A stretch of DNA of 64,000 bases from Megamerina dolium. Its lineage: Eukaryota; Arthropoda; Insecta; Diptera; Megamerinidae. Each line of letters begins with the position of its first letter. Position 1 is the stretch's first letter. The translations under genes were made by a program, and so were the position numbers. Location: positions 85,669,833-85,733,832 of the forward strand of contig OY978525.1 in assembly GCA_963854835.1 (NCBI GenBank), written 5' to 3'. The notes under the pieces are model-generated. The model was not told the origin of the DNA. It worked only from the letters and a program-made list of their open reading frames with translations, and ran no database searches. Of the stretch, positions 20,975 to 31,924 are shown piece after piece.

Positions 20975-20979
20975 CTCTA
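20975..20979 (+). repeat. BEL target-site duplication, right (CTCTA)
   Basis: This is the second copy of CTCTA, immediately after the right LTR. Confidence 0.85.
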
Positions 20980-21060
20980 ATTAGCCTGAATTGTATTGTA
21001 GAGGTTTTATTGTTGCCTGACTGTTAAAATATGACAACCTTACACCTTTCCAAAATGTGT
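20975..21060 (-). pseudogene. LINE RNase H fragment (N-terminal part)
   Basis: This is the minus-strand continuation of the RNase H remnant at 7250-7473, separated from it by the whole BEL insertion. It shows a decayed DSQ-AAI-L motif and several stops. It starts at the right copy of the CTCTA target duplication. Confidence 0.5.
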
Positions 21061-21110
21061 GACTATGTTAGTCTTCAAGCCTTTCTAATCGCCAGAACTT
21101 CTGTATAAAA

Positions 21111-21473
21111 CACTAAAAAAAATAAATATGTGGTACTTAAAGCCCCAAAGGGCTCATTGGACGAGCTTCTCTTCCATTACAGTTGTGCGTCTTAAATTTG
21201 GACAGTATTAGAAGGGACCTACTTATTTAAGCCGGTTCCGAACGGCAGTACACTTGTGACATCACTTTTTCTGAGCTTTGTCACAGAGTTCTTTTAGAAG
21301 CTTTTTCGTGGCAAGTTGTTACCTGTCGGCAAGCCAATTGCTTGCCGACAGGTGGGTACCATTCGAAAGAAAAATCTTATAGATATTAAATTTGTTATGC
21401 ATCAGCCGGGGATTGAACCACGACCTACAGATCAGAAGGCGAACACACTAACCACTGAGCTACGGCACCCACA
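21111..21473 (-). mobile_element. tRNA-derived SINE, copy 1, with 10-bp target duplication
   Basis: Minus-strand SINE of about 363 bp. The tRNA-like head has an A-box-like TAGCTCAGTGGT and a B-box-like GGTTCAATCCC, which drive RNA polymerase III. The tail ends in ATTTATTTTTT. The target duplication CTGTATAAAA occurs at 21101-21110 and 21474-21483. It contains a perfect 13-bp hairpin at 21321-21353 that sister copies lack. Confidence 0.88.
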
Positions 21474-21561
21474 CTGTATAAAATATTGGGACACTATTAA
21501 GTATTGAGGCATTGAGTTTGTATAACCTACTTAAAATATTAGATATACTTATTGGTCCATA

Positions 21562-21681
21562 CTTATAGTCAAAGTTAGAATCATCTTAAAGTTTTCATCG
21601 ACTTATTTGACATATTTCTCATGTAAAAACCTGTCGAATAACCTATTCTAACATTAAGACGATTCTAACTCTGATTATAAC
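21562..21681. repeat. Imperfect inverted repeat, about 27-bp arms
   Basis: TTATAGTCAAAGTTAGAATC at the left is the reverse complement, with few mismatches, of the segment ending near 21680 (GATTCTAACTCTGATTATAA). The arms are separated by about 64 bp. It could be a tiny foldback or MITE remnant. Confidence 0.5.
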
Positions 21682-22139
21682 TGCCGGCCATTGTTTTAAC
21701 TGTAACACGAGAGAGTATAATGTTTTGTTTTATTATTTTAATCACGGTGTAACAGCCTGTTCATGATGATACTTGATACTTGTAAGAAGAGTAATAAAGA
21801 AGCAATTGGCAAATGGGTGTAAAACCACGAAGATTAAATATCAAGTTATACAAAATTCTTGATTTTAAAATATAATAGGCTATGATACACATTTTCATTC
21901 ATTCAGAAATGGCACCTTTATGAGCCACTATTATTATGGTTTTATTTAAATGTACTCAAATCGAATTGTGGTTTTAAGCTGCGACTATCATATTGTATAC
22001 ACACAGCGCAAGTAACCACAACTAATGACTTTCCACAACTGAGTAAGTTTTTCAATTGGACGAAGGTAATAATTTATGCAAATGGAAAATATTAGGTGTA
22101 GCAAAAGGAAATCCATTATTTTTGCATTAAATTGAAGGT

Positions 22140-22445
22140 TTCATTTATTTAAATGGTTCCAAACAGTTTTTTGTGCAATGTTTAGGTCCTGGGCCATAGA
22201 AACAGTGTTTACGTGATGGCCAGTCTCGACGATTTTCATTATTTTATCGATATTTTCGACAATTGGCCTTTCAGAGGGTGGTGCATCTTCGACATCAACA
22301 TCAATTACCGGAACGGAATCGACGAAACCAAAATTGCACGTTATTGGCTGTTACAGTATCAGGACTATAAGCATTATTCACATTTTCAGCCGTCTGGCTT
22401 GCGTTTCCGCCTTTATCGAAGAATAACTGTAAAATATGGCATATT
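22140..22445 (-). pseudogene. mariner transposase N-terminal fragment (paired helix-turn-helix)
   Basis: The minus strand reads HILQLFFDKGGNASQ, then DTVTANNVQFWFRRFRSGN, then KIMKIVETGHHVNTVSMAQD and a QKTVWNHLNK end. This matches the two HTH units of the DNA-binding domain of mariner transposases (the family that gave SETMAR). The catalytic domain is absent and a stop follows NK. It is a decayed fragment; TIRs were not identified. Confidence 0.75.
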
Positions 22446-22449
22446 TTCT

Positions 22450-23725
22450 ATTTACTTGTGTTCATCTTTGACGCGTTCTCAAACAATACTGAGTCAAGCA
22501 ATCACAAAACTGCCTGAAAAGTTTATTTAGTACTGATTTTGTGAGGGATGGGGTCCCAGGTGAACTCGTTCCAACGATGGTTGATTCCTTGTATATGATG
22601 ATGTGCTTTGTGATTCTGCTGCTGCTACGTACGTTGCTGTAGTTTATTTATTATAATAAATGAATGATTACACGCGATTATTTTCTATTTTAAATTAACA
22701 ATATTTATTTGCAATTAACTTGTAAATTAATAAATACAGAGACAGAGATTTCGCGCGCACTGGTTTAAATAGACAGCTTTGAGTTGAATTTCGAGAATAA
22801 CAAATCAATCAAAACGGGCGGCCAGAATAGAAAAATTTATATAAGTAAGAGGGATGCAAACCCACTCAAAGTTAGCAAAGCAAACAGTGCACGCATCTTA
22901 CTCTGGCGGAGACATTCCGCCCCCCCTTGACGGGAAACTGCAAAGAAGACGAAACCCTTACCCCAAGAAGAGATTGAGAGAGAAAGGAAAATTACAAAAT
23001 TATCTCACGATTGGTTGATAATGGGTGGGCTCTTCACTGCATGCTGCAAGTATATACTTTTCAATGGGTTATCGAAATAAAACTGACTCTATGTCATGAG
23101 GGAGAGATGCCACGCGCCATTGCGTTTCGAACAGCAAAGGTATGTACGTAGATGCTACCGAGTTCGACAAGAATAGTCAACGGGATTCAATTCATGGAAT
23201 GTATCTTGACCATCTAAATGGTCATGTGGGCGAACGTGCTCATATTAGTTTTACAAGTAACCATGTGAATGATGTTAAATCATATCTATGTTTAAACCGT
23301 AAGTTTTCGGGGGAAGTATATCGGGATTGACGTTGATTGATGGAACTTCAATGTAAAGTGTTGATTGTGAAATATAGATCAATGTTGATTGTGGACTGTT
23401 GATTGTTGACTGTTGATTGTTGAATGTACGCATCTCCTCAAAATAGTGTAATACTTGTGATCACCTTTACGTTTAGAGTAAGGATCTGCAAGAACTTTCT
23501 ATGGGTATTTCCAAAGTATACAATTTGCCGCTTTATAAAGTGAATATGCAGCAAACAATGTGGAATATGGGATTATTCATACGCATGTAAACTATGCCAG
23601 GGCATAGTTTCACTGAAGCTTCGTAGAAGTTCGTGATTTATATCGGACAGTTACAGTGAATCAGAATCGGGTACTCTGACAAAATGTTGCTACAGAATAC
23701 GGGTGTGGCTTCAAGCCACAATTCT
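22450..23725. other. Spacer, no gene recognised
   Basis: It includes a C7 run near 22921 and a short GTTGATTGT/GTTGACT minisatellite at about 23396-23430. The 62-codon ORF at 23142-23330 has no motif I recognise. An LTR of the adjacent BEL remnant might be hidden here, but I could not define its ends. Confidence 0.35.
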
Positions 23726-23729
23726 CATA

Positions 23730-24882
23730 TCATATTTTACGTGACAATAATCTCGGGAGGCCAGTTTTAGGAGGGATCGAATTCATTGCCATTCGAGTAC
23801 AAATGTTATCATTGCTTGAACAACCATTCTCTGAGGAGTGATAATTTGAATTCACCATTCTATTAAATATCGTTGTATCTGTGGTAGCCATCTTGGTCGG
23901 GAGTTGTCTTCTTTTTATATGCAATCTGCAAGGTCGATCCTTTGCATGTCGTGCTCTGTGAAGCAGGGAGTGATGTTGCTTCCCACAAAGACGGCATGAA
24001 AACTCGCTGTGGCACTCTGGAAGGGTATGTGAAGTTGCCAAGCAGTTTATATAAATTCTATACTGTCTCACATAGAGTATTCTCTCTTCAGCCGTAATTT
24101 TGGAGTACTGTGTACAATGTCGTAGGAGGTGGATGATTCTACATAGCGGCCAGCATGTCTTCGTGACAGTACTATGCATGAAACTAACATTTTTAGTTGT
24201 TGTGAGGGTTTTTTTCCGAACATTTGGGGTGTTTTCTATTATTACTTCGTGTCGGTTGCTTATCGCATTTAGTACGACGTGTGCGAATGCGGGAGTTTGT
24301 CGAAACGGATTTGGTTGTGAAACAATGAAACCATTTTACGGGATGTTGAATTCGTTTGTCTGAGGATTGTCGTGATGGGTGCTGTATCCAAAGCTGTATT
24401 TTGTTTTTCGTTTGGTTTAACGGATTGCAGTTGCGATGTAAATGACTGACGCGATCGTTCCATTGGAGCCGCAGAATAAGTTGTTGCTGGAGCTTCATTG
24501 CGATGCGACTGAGATGAATTTTCTCTACGATGCAATAATGAATGATGCCTTTTTCTACACGACGAACATGTGAATATGCTTCTACAGTTGTTATAGTCTT
24601 GGGAATTGGCGAAGCAGTTTGTACACAGTTGATGCTTTTTGACTATATTGTAGCGATCATCTACCGATAAGTTTGAAAATGGCGAAGAGAGTGTGTCTTT
24701 CGGCACAATGGGCAAACACGATTGACAACGTGAGTGCATTGGAGGAGTGTTGGGTCGCTTGGCAGAGTCAAATCGAATGGGTTGTCGAGTAGGTGGATGG
24801 CTGAACGGCTGAGAACCACCTCGGATAACTGAGACGGATTCGAAAGTCTGTTACAGCTGAGATAAGAAAGCGTCAAAGTCAC
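23730..24882 (-). pseudogene. BEL/Pao gag zinc-knuckle remnants, two successive copies
   Basis: Minus-strand frames at 24269-24739 encode LCTNCFANSQDYNNC, then CSSCRKRHHSLLHRR. That is the Cys/His pattern of BEL Gag just before protease. A second, similar block follows at 23730-24179 (INCLATSHTLPECHSE, CRLCGKQHHSLLHR). Frames are broken. Two blocks in a row suggest either a duplicated gag end or two nested old copies. This is a different family from the BEL element at 7474-20974. Confidence 0.7.
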
Positions 24883-25117
24883 TCCTTAGGAACCTCACGT
24901 CTATACTTCAATGACTGCTTCCAGAGACAGAATGTAATATTCGGGAGTTTAGTCGAACACAAATACACAAATATCGCATGCCATTGCTATGTGTCAACGT
25001 CCAAGAGCTTGAAATTGGTAATACAGTAATTTATGTTGCACTGTAAATGCTTCAGATTGGGACCGGTTTCGTTATTCACCGACTGTAGGCCGAAAAGTGC
25101 CTTCAACTGTATATTAA

Positions 25118-25802
25118 GGGGCACAACTAGTTTGAAATTTCGTTTTTTTTTTGTTTTTGCATTTTTTGATAATTTATACCTTTAAAAATAACATATTAAA
25201 ATTTCAAGTGAAAATCTCAAATAGATTCTGAGTCGTAGCCTTCTACAGAACAGCTGCAATGAAAAATGAAATCAGTACTTTTACCTTTAAATGCGTTTTT
25301 TCTAATTTTTTCAAATTTGCTGCAGCTGTAACTTGATAACAAATCATCCGATGACTTGGGTCTTCTTTCAGCTTATTTTGCATTAGTTTTCCCATACAAT
25401 TGGATGAAAAATATAATAATGCCAGGCCAGAAACCATCAGATTTTTCAGCAAGATATTATTTTTATTTCAAAAACCCGCCATTTTGTTGCGTTTCATTTT
25501 TTTTACAATCGAGGGCCATTGCATGGGAAATATAACCTAGAATAATAAAATTTTTGGTTTTTTTGATTTGAGGCACTGCGAAGGCTACAATCACTGCAGC
25601 AGTGGGAAAACTTTTTTTTGAAGACTCAGCAGATGGTGGATAACTTGCTGAAAATCGAATATTTTCATTTGAAAAAATTACTTTGTATTCATTATTTATG
25701 CACAAATATATCCGCATAATTTTAAAACATTCGATGCAATACTTTTTTTTAAACAATTCACAAAAATCACCTTTTTTCAGGCGGTCAAACTAGTTGTGTC
25801 CC
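25118..25802. mobile_element. piggyBac-type MITE with TTAA duplication
   Basis: The 685-bp element has TIRs GGGGCACAACTAGTTTGA and TCAAACTAGTTGTGTCCC (one mismatch) and TTAA on both sides (25114-25117 and 25803-25806). TTAA targeting and GGG/CCC termini fit piggyBac-derived non-autonomous elements. Internal ORFs show no transposase motif. It lies within the BEL gag remnant. Confidence 0.82.
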
Positions 25803-25886
25803 TTAATGAGCAGTATCTTATTCTCGTATCGCTCTTCGAAGTTGTACTAAGCAACCGAGAAGCTATCATTAATTAGAGGTGTTGAC

Positions 25887-26450
25887 TTAATGATGATGTG
25901 TGCATTTTTGAAATAAATGGTACAATTTCTCAACGGGTGATAACTGGGGTTTATTTCGGTATAGAGCAGTAAACATATCTCTGAAGCTCGGCCAAGATAC
26001 GTAATCCCCGTAGAAACATTCGGTGTCACATGGCGGCAATTGAATAGTGTGGAAGGGATATTCATTATGTACCCTTTCAAAGGGTGGATTAGGATTTGTG
26101 GGAGAGACAATCACAATTGTAAGATCGTATATATGGTCATTGATGTTGGAAATGCATCGGAGATAGGAGGTGTAAACCTCCCTATACGCTTCCTTTATTT
26201 GACCAATATCAATGTCTTTATCCGCCTCATCAGAGATAATGGAGTTATATTGTTTTTTGAGTTCACTCCAAAGGGTTTCAAATTTCTTTTTTTGTACTTC
26301 CAAGACAAAAGTACTATGGGTGTCGGTACTAATTGTTTTAAAGTATGAATCGAAATCATTTATTTCCTCTGCCGCGGCCTTAAAGCGTTTAACAGCTGAC
26401 ATGTTAAATGTACGCGCATAATAAACTAGCAATAAATGTAAATCAAACAA
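25887..26450 (-). pseudogene. BEL/Pao gag N-terminal and capsid region, remnant
   Basis: This 187-codon minus-strand frame starts with a helical region (FKAAAEEINDFDSYFKTIST) and proceeds to FHTIQLPPCDTECFYGDYVSWPSFRDMFTALY and LSPVEKLYHLFQKC. That is the retrotransposon peptidase-adjacent Gag region common in insect Pao elements. It ends in a stop before the zinc knuckles, which lie further along at 24.8 kb beyond an inserted MITE. Likely the same degraded element as the zinc-knuckle blocks. Confidence 0.8.
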
Positions 26451-26636
26451 ATCGAGTTGCCAAGAAATGTCTTGGATTTAACCATTCGAAGTAGCAGGTT
26501 ACACGAAATTGCAGATTACACGAAAGGAAACAGCAAGGCTTGTGGTAGATGCAAATATAAAGAAGTATTAGCGGATAAATATTCTATTCGAATTTGTATA
26601 TAACTTCTTGGGGTATTTATGTGAGCGTATTTAATG

Positions 26637-26652
26637 CATCGTAATTCATACT
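26637..26652 (+). repeat. Target-site duplication of family B copy 2, left
   Basis: CATCGTAATTCATACT occurs here and at 31513-31528 (the first C may belong to the element). It brackets family B copy 2 together with its nested Jockey-like element. Confidence 0.9.
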
Positions 26653-26767
26653 ACTTACTACTTATGTGGCCATAACAACCGAATATCGATTTAGGCCGAA
26701 TATAATATGCTTCGCCAGCCATCTCTGTTCTTCGCTAGCTGGTGCCAGTTAGAAATTCCAAGCGCCG

Positions 26768-28180
26768 TCAGGTTCTCCAGTACTTAGTCTTTCCACCGGA
26801 GGTGAGGTCTTCCTGTTCTGTGTCGTCCTCCAGAAAGCTAGAATATAACACCTTCTTAGCTGGAGTGTGTTCTTCCATTCGCTCGACATGACCTAGCCAG
26901 CGCAGGTGCTGGGTTTTGATGCGTTTTACTATGTCAATATCGGCATACAGCCCGTACAGCTCATGGTTGTACCTTATTCGGTACTCGCCACCAACACAAA
27001 TAGGTCCAAAGATATTACGTAGGACTTTTCTCTCGAAAACTCCAAGCATTCGCACATCCGAGGTGGAAATTGTCCAGGCTTCAGCGCCATATGTTAGGAC
27101 AGGCATGATGAGAGACTTGTAGAGTGTAGTTTTAGTTCTTCGAGAGGGAGCTCGACTTCTCAATTGCTTACTTATCCCAAAGTAGCACCTGTTTGCAAGA
27201 GTGATCCTTCGTAATATCTCCAGGCTGACGTCATTACTGCTGTTAATGCTGTTTCCAAGATAGACAAAGTCCCTTACTACTTCAAAAGCGTAGTTGTCAA
27301 CAGTGACGTGCTGTTTAAGACGCCAGGACTCTTTGTTTGTTGACACTAGATACTTCGTCTTGCCCTCGTTCACGCGACTCTCTTTCTAACTCTGAGAATT
27401 CTGCACTGACTGCTCGCGTGTTCATGCCGATTATGTCAATATCTTCGGCATACGCTAACAGCATGACACTTGAAGATAGTGGCATTATGTCGTAGATCAG
27501 CAGCTCGTATTATTTTCTCCATAATAAGATTGAAGAAGTCGCACGATAACGAATCACCTTGTCTGAAACCCCGTTCGGTATTCAACGGTGCGGAGAGGTC
27601 CTTCCCAATTTTCACTGCACAGCGGGAGTTATGCAGTGTCATTCTACAAAGTCGAATTAGCTTTGCAGGTATACTGAACTCAGACATTGCTGCGTAGAGG
27701 TAATCCCTTACCGGACTGTCGAAAGCGGCTTTATAATCAACAAATAGGTGGTGTGTGTCGATCTGTTTTTCTTGGGTCTTCTCCAGGATTTGGCGCAGTG
27801 CGAAAATTTGGTCGTTGGTAGATCAGCTCTGAAGCCACACTGATAAGGTCCATTCAGGTTGTTGAGTATTGGCTTCAATCTTTCACACAATACGCTCGAT
27901 AGGACCTTGTATGCGATACTCAGGAGACTTATTCCACGGTAGTTGGCGCAAATTGTGGGGTCTCTTTTTTATGTACAGGACAGAGAACACTGAGCCTCCA
28001 ATCATCAGGCATGATTTCATCCGTCATCATCATTCATGCACCAGCTCATCTGCTTATGAGCTGGTGCATGCGGGTGAGCAGCTCATCGCCTCCGGTCTTA
28101 AACAACTCGGCAGGCAGGCCATCGGCACCTGCAGCTTTGTTGTTCTTCAGCCTTAGAATGGCCGTTTCAACCTCGTCATA
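26768..28180 (-). pseudogene. Family B reverse transcriptase and C-terminal region, copy 2
   Basis: The frame 26768-27373 encodes MNEGKTKYLVSTNKESWRL, then an RT thumb/connection and the C-terminal block HLRWLGHVERMEEHTPAKKV. Upstream, 27436-27687 encodes GFRQGDSLSCDFFNLIMEKI and 27708-27890 an ERLKPILNNLNGPYQCGFRA block. The YADD region near 27440 is damaged. A perfect 15-bp hairpin at 28035-28070 is not found in the sister copies. Confidence 0.8.
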
Positions 28181-28217
28181 TTCGGATGGTGGAACATCAA
28201 CACCATCATCTGTCATC

Positions 28218-30148
28218 CGATATTGAATTGCTAGTAAGACAGAAAAGAAGACTCCGAAGACAATGGCAAGAATTCAGATCACCGAATCTGAAAACACAGC
28301 TACAGCACTGCATTCGAAAGTTAAAGCAAGCCGTAAAAATTAAAACCAACAAAGAGTTAGAAGAGCACATAGCGAAATTAACACCTGGTGAAGCGTCAGA
28401 CTACTCTTTGTGGAAATCAGCAAAAAACTCAAATCGGCCAATTCTCACTGATTCCCCCATCCGTTTGAGTGACGGTAATTGGGCTAGAAGCAACTGTGAG
28501 AAGGGTTTGGCTTTTGCAAACCACCTAAAAAGTGTGTTTACACCCAATCCATCCTCTTCACAGTCCTCATTACCAAAATTAACTTCTCAACCTTGCTCAA
28601 TAACGCTCAAAATTAAAAAAAGGACATATTCAAAGCAATTTATAAAGATTTAAACCCAAAAAAATCACCTGGTCCAGATAAAATTACCGGTAAAATGATA
28701 AAAGGGCTACTTTCGGCTTCAGTAATTCATCTGATGCACATTTTCAATGCTATCCTTCGTATTAAACACTATCCCAAATGCTGGAAAATTTCAAAAATTA
28801 TTATGATAGCAAAACCAGGAAAAGACCCTACAAAAGTTGCATCGTACAGACCTATCAGCCTCCTGCCTCTACTTTCTAAAGTATTCGAAAAGCTACTTGT
28901 CATGAATATAACTCCATTTATTAATCTCAACCAACTGATTCCTCAACATCAGTTTGGATTTAGAAAACAGCACGGCACAATAGAACAAGTCCACCGCATT
29001 GTAACTCTGATAAGGAACACTTTTGAAGAAAAAAAGTATTGCTCAGCTGTCTTTCTTGATATCACTCAAGCTTTCGATAAAGTATGGCACGATGGCCTTA
29101 TTTACAAACTCAAACTATTACTGCCTGCAAATGTCTCCTCATTGCTTAGTAGCTACCTCACGAAAATACAATTTCTCGTACATCACAAGGATTACACAAC
29201 AAATCCATTGGATATTCACGCTGGCGTTCCTCAAGGAAGCGTTTTGGGCCCCTTACTGTATCTCTTATACACTACAGATATGCCCAGCAATAACCATACA
29301 TTTATATCTACCTTTGCAGATGATACGGCAATATTGTGCTCTCGCTCTAACCCCAAAGAAGCTACTAAACTCCTGCAGACTCATATCGATTCTCTCGAAA
29401 TCTGGCTAGCAAAATGGCGTATAAAAGTCACTGAATCAAAGAGCGTACATGTAACCTTCACGCTAAGGCCAGATACATGTCCCCCACTTAAAATTAATGG
29501 CCAATCAGTTCCACAATGTTCCTCAACAAAGTACTTGGGTATTCACCTCGACAGAAGGCTGACCTGGAAAAATCACATAGAGGCAAAGAAAACTCAGATC
29601 AAGCTTAAAATGAATCAGTTATGGTGGCTGTTACACAAAAGATCAAAGTTGAATCTCGAATACAAAGTACTATTATATAAAGCAATCCTGAAGCCAATCT
29701 GGACTTATGGTATTCAGTTTTGGGGCACCGCATCTCCCTCAAATATCGAAAAATTGCAGCGAATATAATCCAAGTGTCTGCGAATTATTGTAAACGCGCC
29801 TTGGTATATGAGGAACGTTAACATCCATCGAGATTTAAATGTACCCACAATTTCTGAGGAAGTTGCAATGTCTTGCAGAAGCTACATTCAAAAATTACAC
29901 AGTCATCCGAATCCCCTTGCTAGGCAATTGTTGCTGAGCACGGGGCATCGTCGATTAAAAAGAAAAGACACACTGAATATGCTGTGAAATTGCTATACCT
30001 CGTGACTCAACAAATTGTGATGGAACGTTGGGAATATCACATAATTTTATTTAGTTTGTAAGATTTGATTACATATTGTTAGTTTCTAAGTAATTTTAGA
30101 AAGATCCAATAAAAAAGCTTGTTAAAAAAAAAAAAAAAAAAAAAAAAA
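28218..30148 (+). mobile_element. Jockey-like LINE, 5'-truncated, with poly(A) tail
   Basis: It is inserted in family B copy 2 in the opposite orientation. It starts in ORF2 between endonuclease and RT, and ends with an AATAAA at 30108-30113 and an A tract at 30124-30148. The B sequence resumes directly after the A tract. I could not define a clean target duplication. It is defective: one frameshift near 28615 and one stop at 29766-29768. Confidence 0.88.
28219..29987 (+). pseudogene. Jockey-like reverse transcriptase (ORF2 C-terminal part)
   Basis: The first frame (to 28653) has IELLVRQKRRLRRQWQEFR and LTPGEASDYSLWKSAKN, the linker before RT. A frameshift in the A-rich stretch near 28615 moves to the main RT frame, which is open upstream of its first ATG at 28695. 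RT motifs are PISLLPLLSKVFEKLL, HQFGFRKQHGTIEQVHR, AVFLDITQAFDKVWHDGL, GVPQGSVLGPLLYLLY and FADDTAILC (near 29318). A TAA at 29766 interrupts the C-terminal region, which then continues in frame to TGA at 29985. The family is the Jockey clade, LINEs without RNase H. Confidence 0.9.
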
Positions 30149-30366
30149 TCTTTTATTGCGGTCATCGGGCAATCTCCTCCCGTGGCGGAATTGTTCGTAG
30201 CATCGCCATTCAGTAACGTGGAGAAGTGTTTCCTCCATAGGCTCAGTACACTCTGGACATCCGTAACCAGATTCCCATTTCCATCACGACAAGAAGAGGC
30301 TCCGGGATTTAAACCGCCACTCAGGCTCTTGATCTTTTCGAAGAATTTTCGAGTCTCATCTTGTCG

Positions 30367-31385
30367 TTACACATCTCTATCTCCGCACATTCGCGTCTTT
30401 CTTGTTCTCTTTTCTTGCGCCTGAAAAGACGCACTCCTTTTCTCTATGTACCGCTCCTTAACAGCTCGCGTTGCACCTGCACGCAGGTTTCTTCTGTAGG
30501 CGGCGTCTTTCTCTGCGGTAGCGTCGCGACACTCCTGATAATACCACTCGTTCCTCAGAGGCCGGTAATAACCGATTACCTCCTCGGCAGCAGTCGTCAT
30601 GGAGTGGGATATATATGTCCACCGTGCGCATATATCATCATGTGGGAAAGTGTTCTGCATAAGCAGATCGGATAGTCGAGTGGAAAATGCATCTGCTGTC
30701 TCTGGTGATCGCAGCTTACTGACGTCGAGCTTTCTCTGTGTGGGTGTCCCTTTGTGGATGTCGAGATGCTGGAATCTGGTATCACCAATTACCATGTTTC
30801 GTGCTGCGGCGAAGTCGATCAGCCTCATTCCGTTATCGGAGGTGTTCTGGTGGAGGCTGAATTTTCCGACAGTTGGCCCAAAGGTACCTTCCTTGCCCAC
30901 CTTGGCATTAAAGTCGCCAAGCACAATTTTGATATCGTGGCGGGGCAGCGGTCATAAGCTTCTTCGAGGCGCTGGAAGAAGCTCTCCTTGGTCACATTGT
31001 CCTTCTCATCCGTCGGACCGTGGGCACATATAAGGCTGATGTTAGAGAATTTTGCCTTGATGCGGATTGTGGCCAGCCGTTCGTTCACAGGCGTCAACTG
31101 TGAGACAGGATGTCGTAGTCTCTTGCTGACCAAAAAGCCGTATCCTAATTCGTGCCTTTCAGCATGGCAACTGTAGTAGATGTCACAGGACGCTCTTTTG
31201 GAGCAGCCCTGTCCCGTCCATCGCATTTCCTGGAGAGTGGTGATGTCAGCTCTGTATTTTTCGAGGACATCAACCAGCTGGATAGAGGCACCCTCCCTAT
31301 TATTAATAATAATGAAGACGCCATCACGTAGTAAGCAGAGCAAGCTACATGACCACCCCTCATTAACAAATAAAGGTATCATCAC
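30367..31385 (-). pseudogene. Family B endonuclease domain, copy 2
   Basis: The minus strand carries the endonuclease in two frames: 30825-31385 (YGFLVSKRLRHPVSQLTPVN, LICAHGPTDEKDNVTKESFF) and 30367-30924 (GDFNAKVGKEGTFGPTVGKF, then a basic KERYIEKRSASFQAQEKRTR region). A frameshift near 30930 separates them. This is the AP-type endonuclease that nicks target DNA for reverse transcription. Confidence 0.82.
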
Positions 31386-31512
31386 ATAGCGCTCAGATCA
31401 AACTACATGAAAGCCAGTGAGTGGACTTGCGATGAGTTCAACAAGGATTGCGCTAGCCCCACCCGGTTGAGGCAATTAGACACGTTACCTTGTGAAAACA
31501 TCACCAGACCAC

Positions 31513-31528
31513 CATCGTAATTCATACT
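31513..31528 (+). repeat. Target-site duplication of family B copy 2, right
   Basis: This is the second copy of CATCGTAATTCATACT, beyond the 5' end of the minus-strand element. Confidence 0.9.
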
Positions 31529-31880
31529 CTATCTATATTTATGTTGATTCGTATTTTAATAACTTGATGAATGGGGTATTGATTGAAAACGATTGAAATT
31601 AAATCGACCGAATGGTCCGACATATGACTATACTGTATGTATGATATATGTTCTGCGGTTGCCTGATAATTCGGTATCAAATTCGTAAACGCAAAAACAA
31701 TCTTCAATAACAGAGAATTACCAAACATTATTGGGTAGAATATTCACTTCGATTGTTGAAATTCAATACAAATATCGTGTGTATTTATTCGAGGATAAAA
31801 AAAACCTTAATGCTTCCGAGCCGCAATTTTTCTCACGGGGAGTTGATCCAATAGAAAAGGCAATACAATACGTTTGTTTT

Positions 31881-31905
31881 TCTCTCTCTCTCTCTCTCTC
31901 TCTCT
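31881..31905 (+). repeat. (TC)n microsatellite
   Basis: Twelve and a half TC dinucleotides lie just upstream of the about-150-bp repeat. Confidence 0.95.
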
Positions 31906-31924
31906 GTTTTGAAGTTTAAGGTAA

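Larger units (their letters stand above)
26653..31513 (-). mobile_element. RTE-like LINE family B, copy 2, containing a Jockey-like element
   Basis: It reads on the minus strand from 31513 (GGTGGTCTGGTG start) to 26653 (3' end with TAAGTAGTAAGTAG). A 15-16 bp target duplication flanks it. The B sequence stops at about 28217 and resumes at 30149, with a plus-strand Jockey-like LINE in between. Compared with the 40.4 kb copy, both the 5' and 3' ends are present but the coding region has frameshifts and deletions. Confidence 0.92.

Noticed and set aside
22213..22530. 105-codon plus-strand ORF near 22.3 kb
   Set aside because: It is the complement of a recognisable mariner transposase N-terminus on the minus strand.
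25463..25756. 97-codon ORF inside the TTAA-flanked MITE
   Set aside because: It lacks transposase motifs and lies in AT-rich filler; treated as chance.
30119..30424. 101-codon ORF starting at a lysine run
   Set aside because: The lysines are the poly(A) tail of the Jockey-like LINE; the rest is antisense to the family B endonuclease-RT frame.
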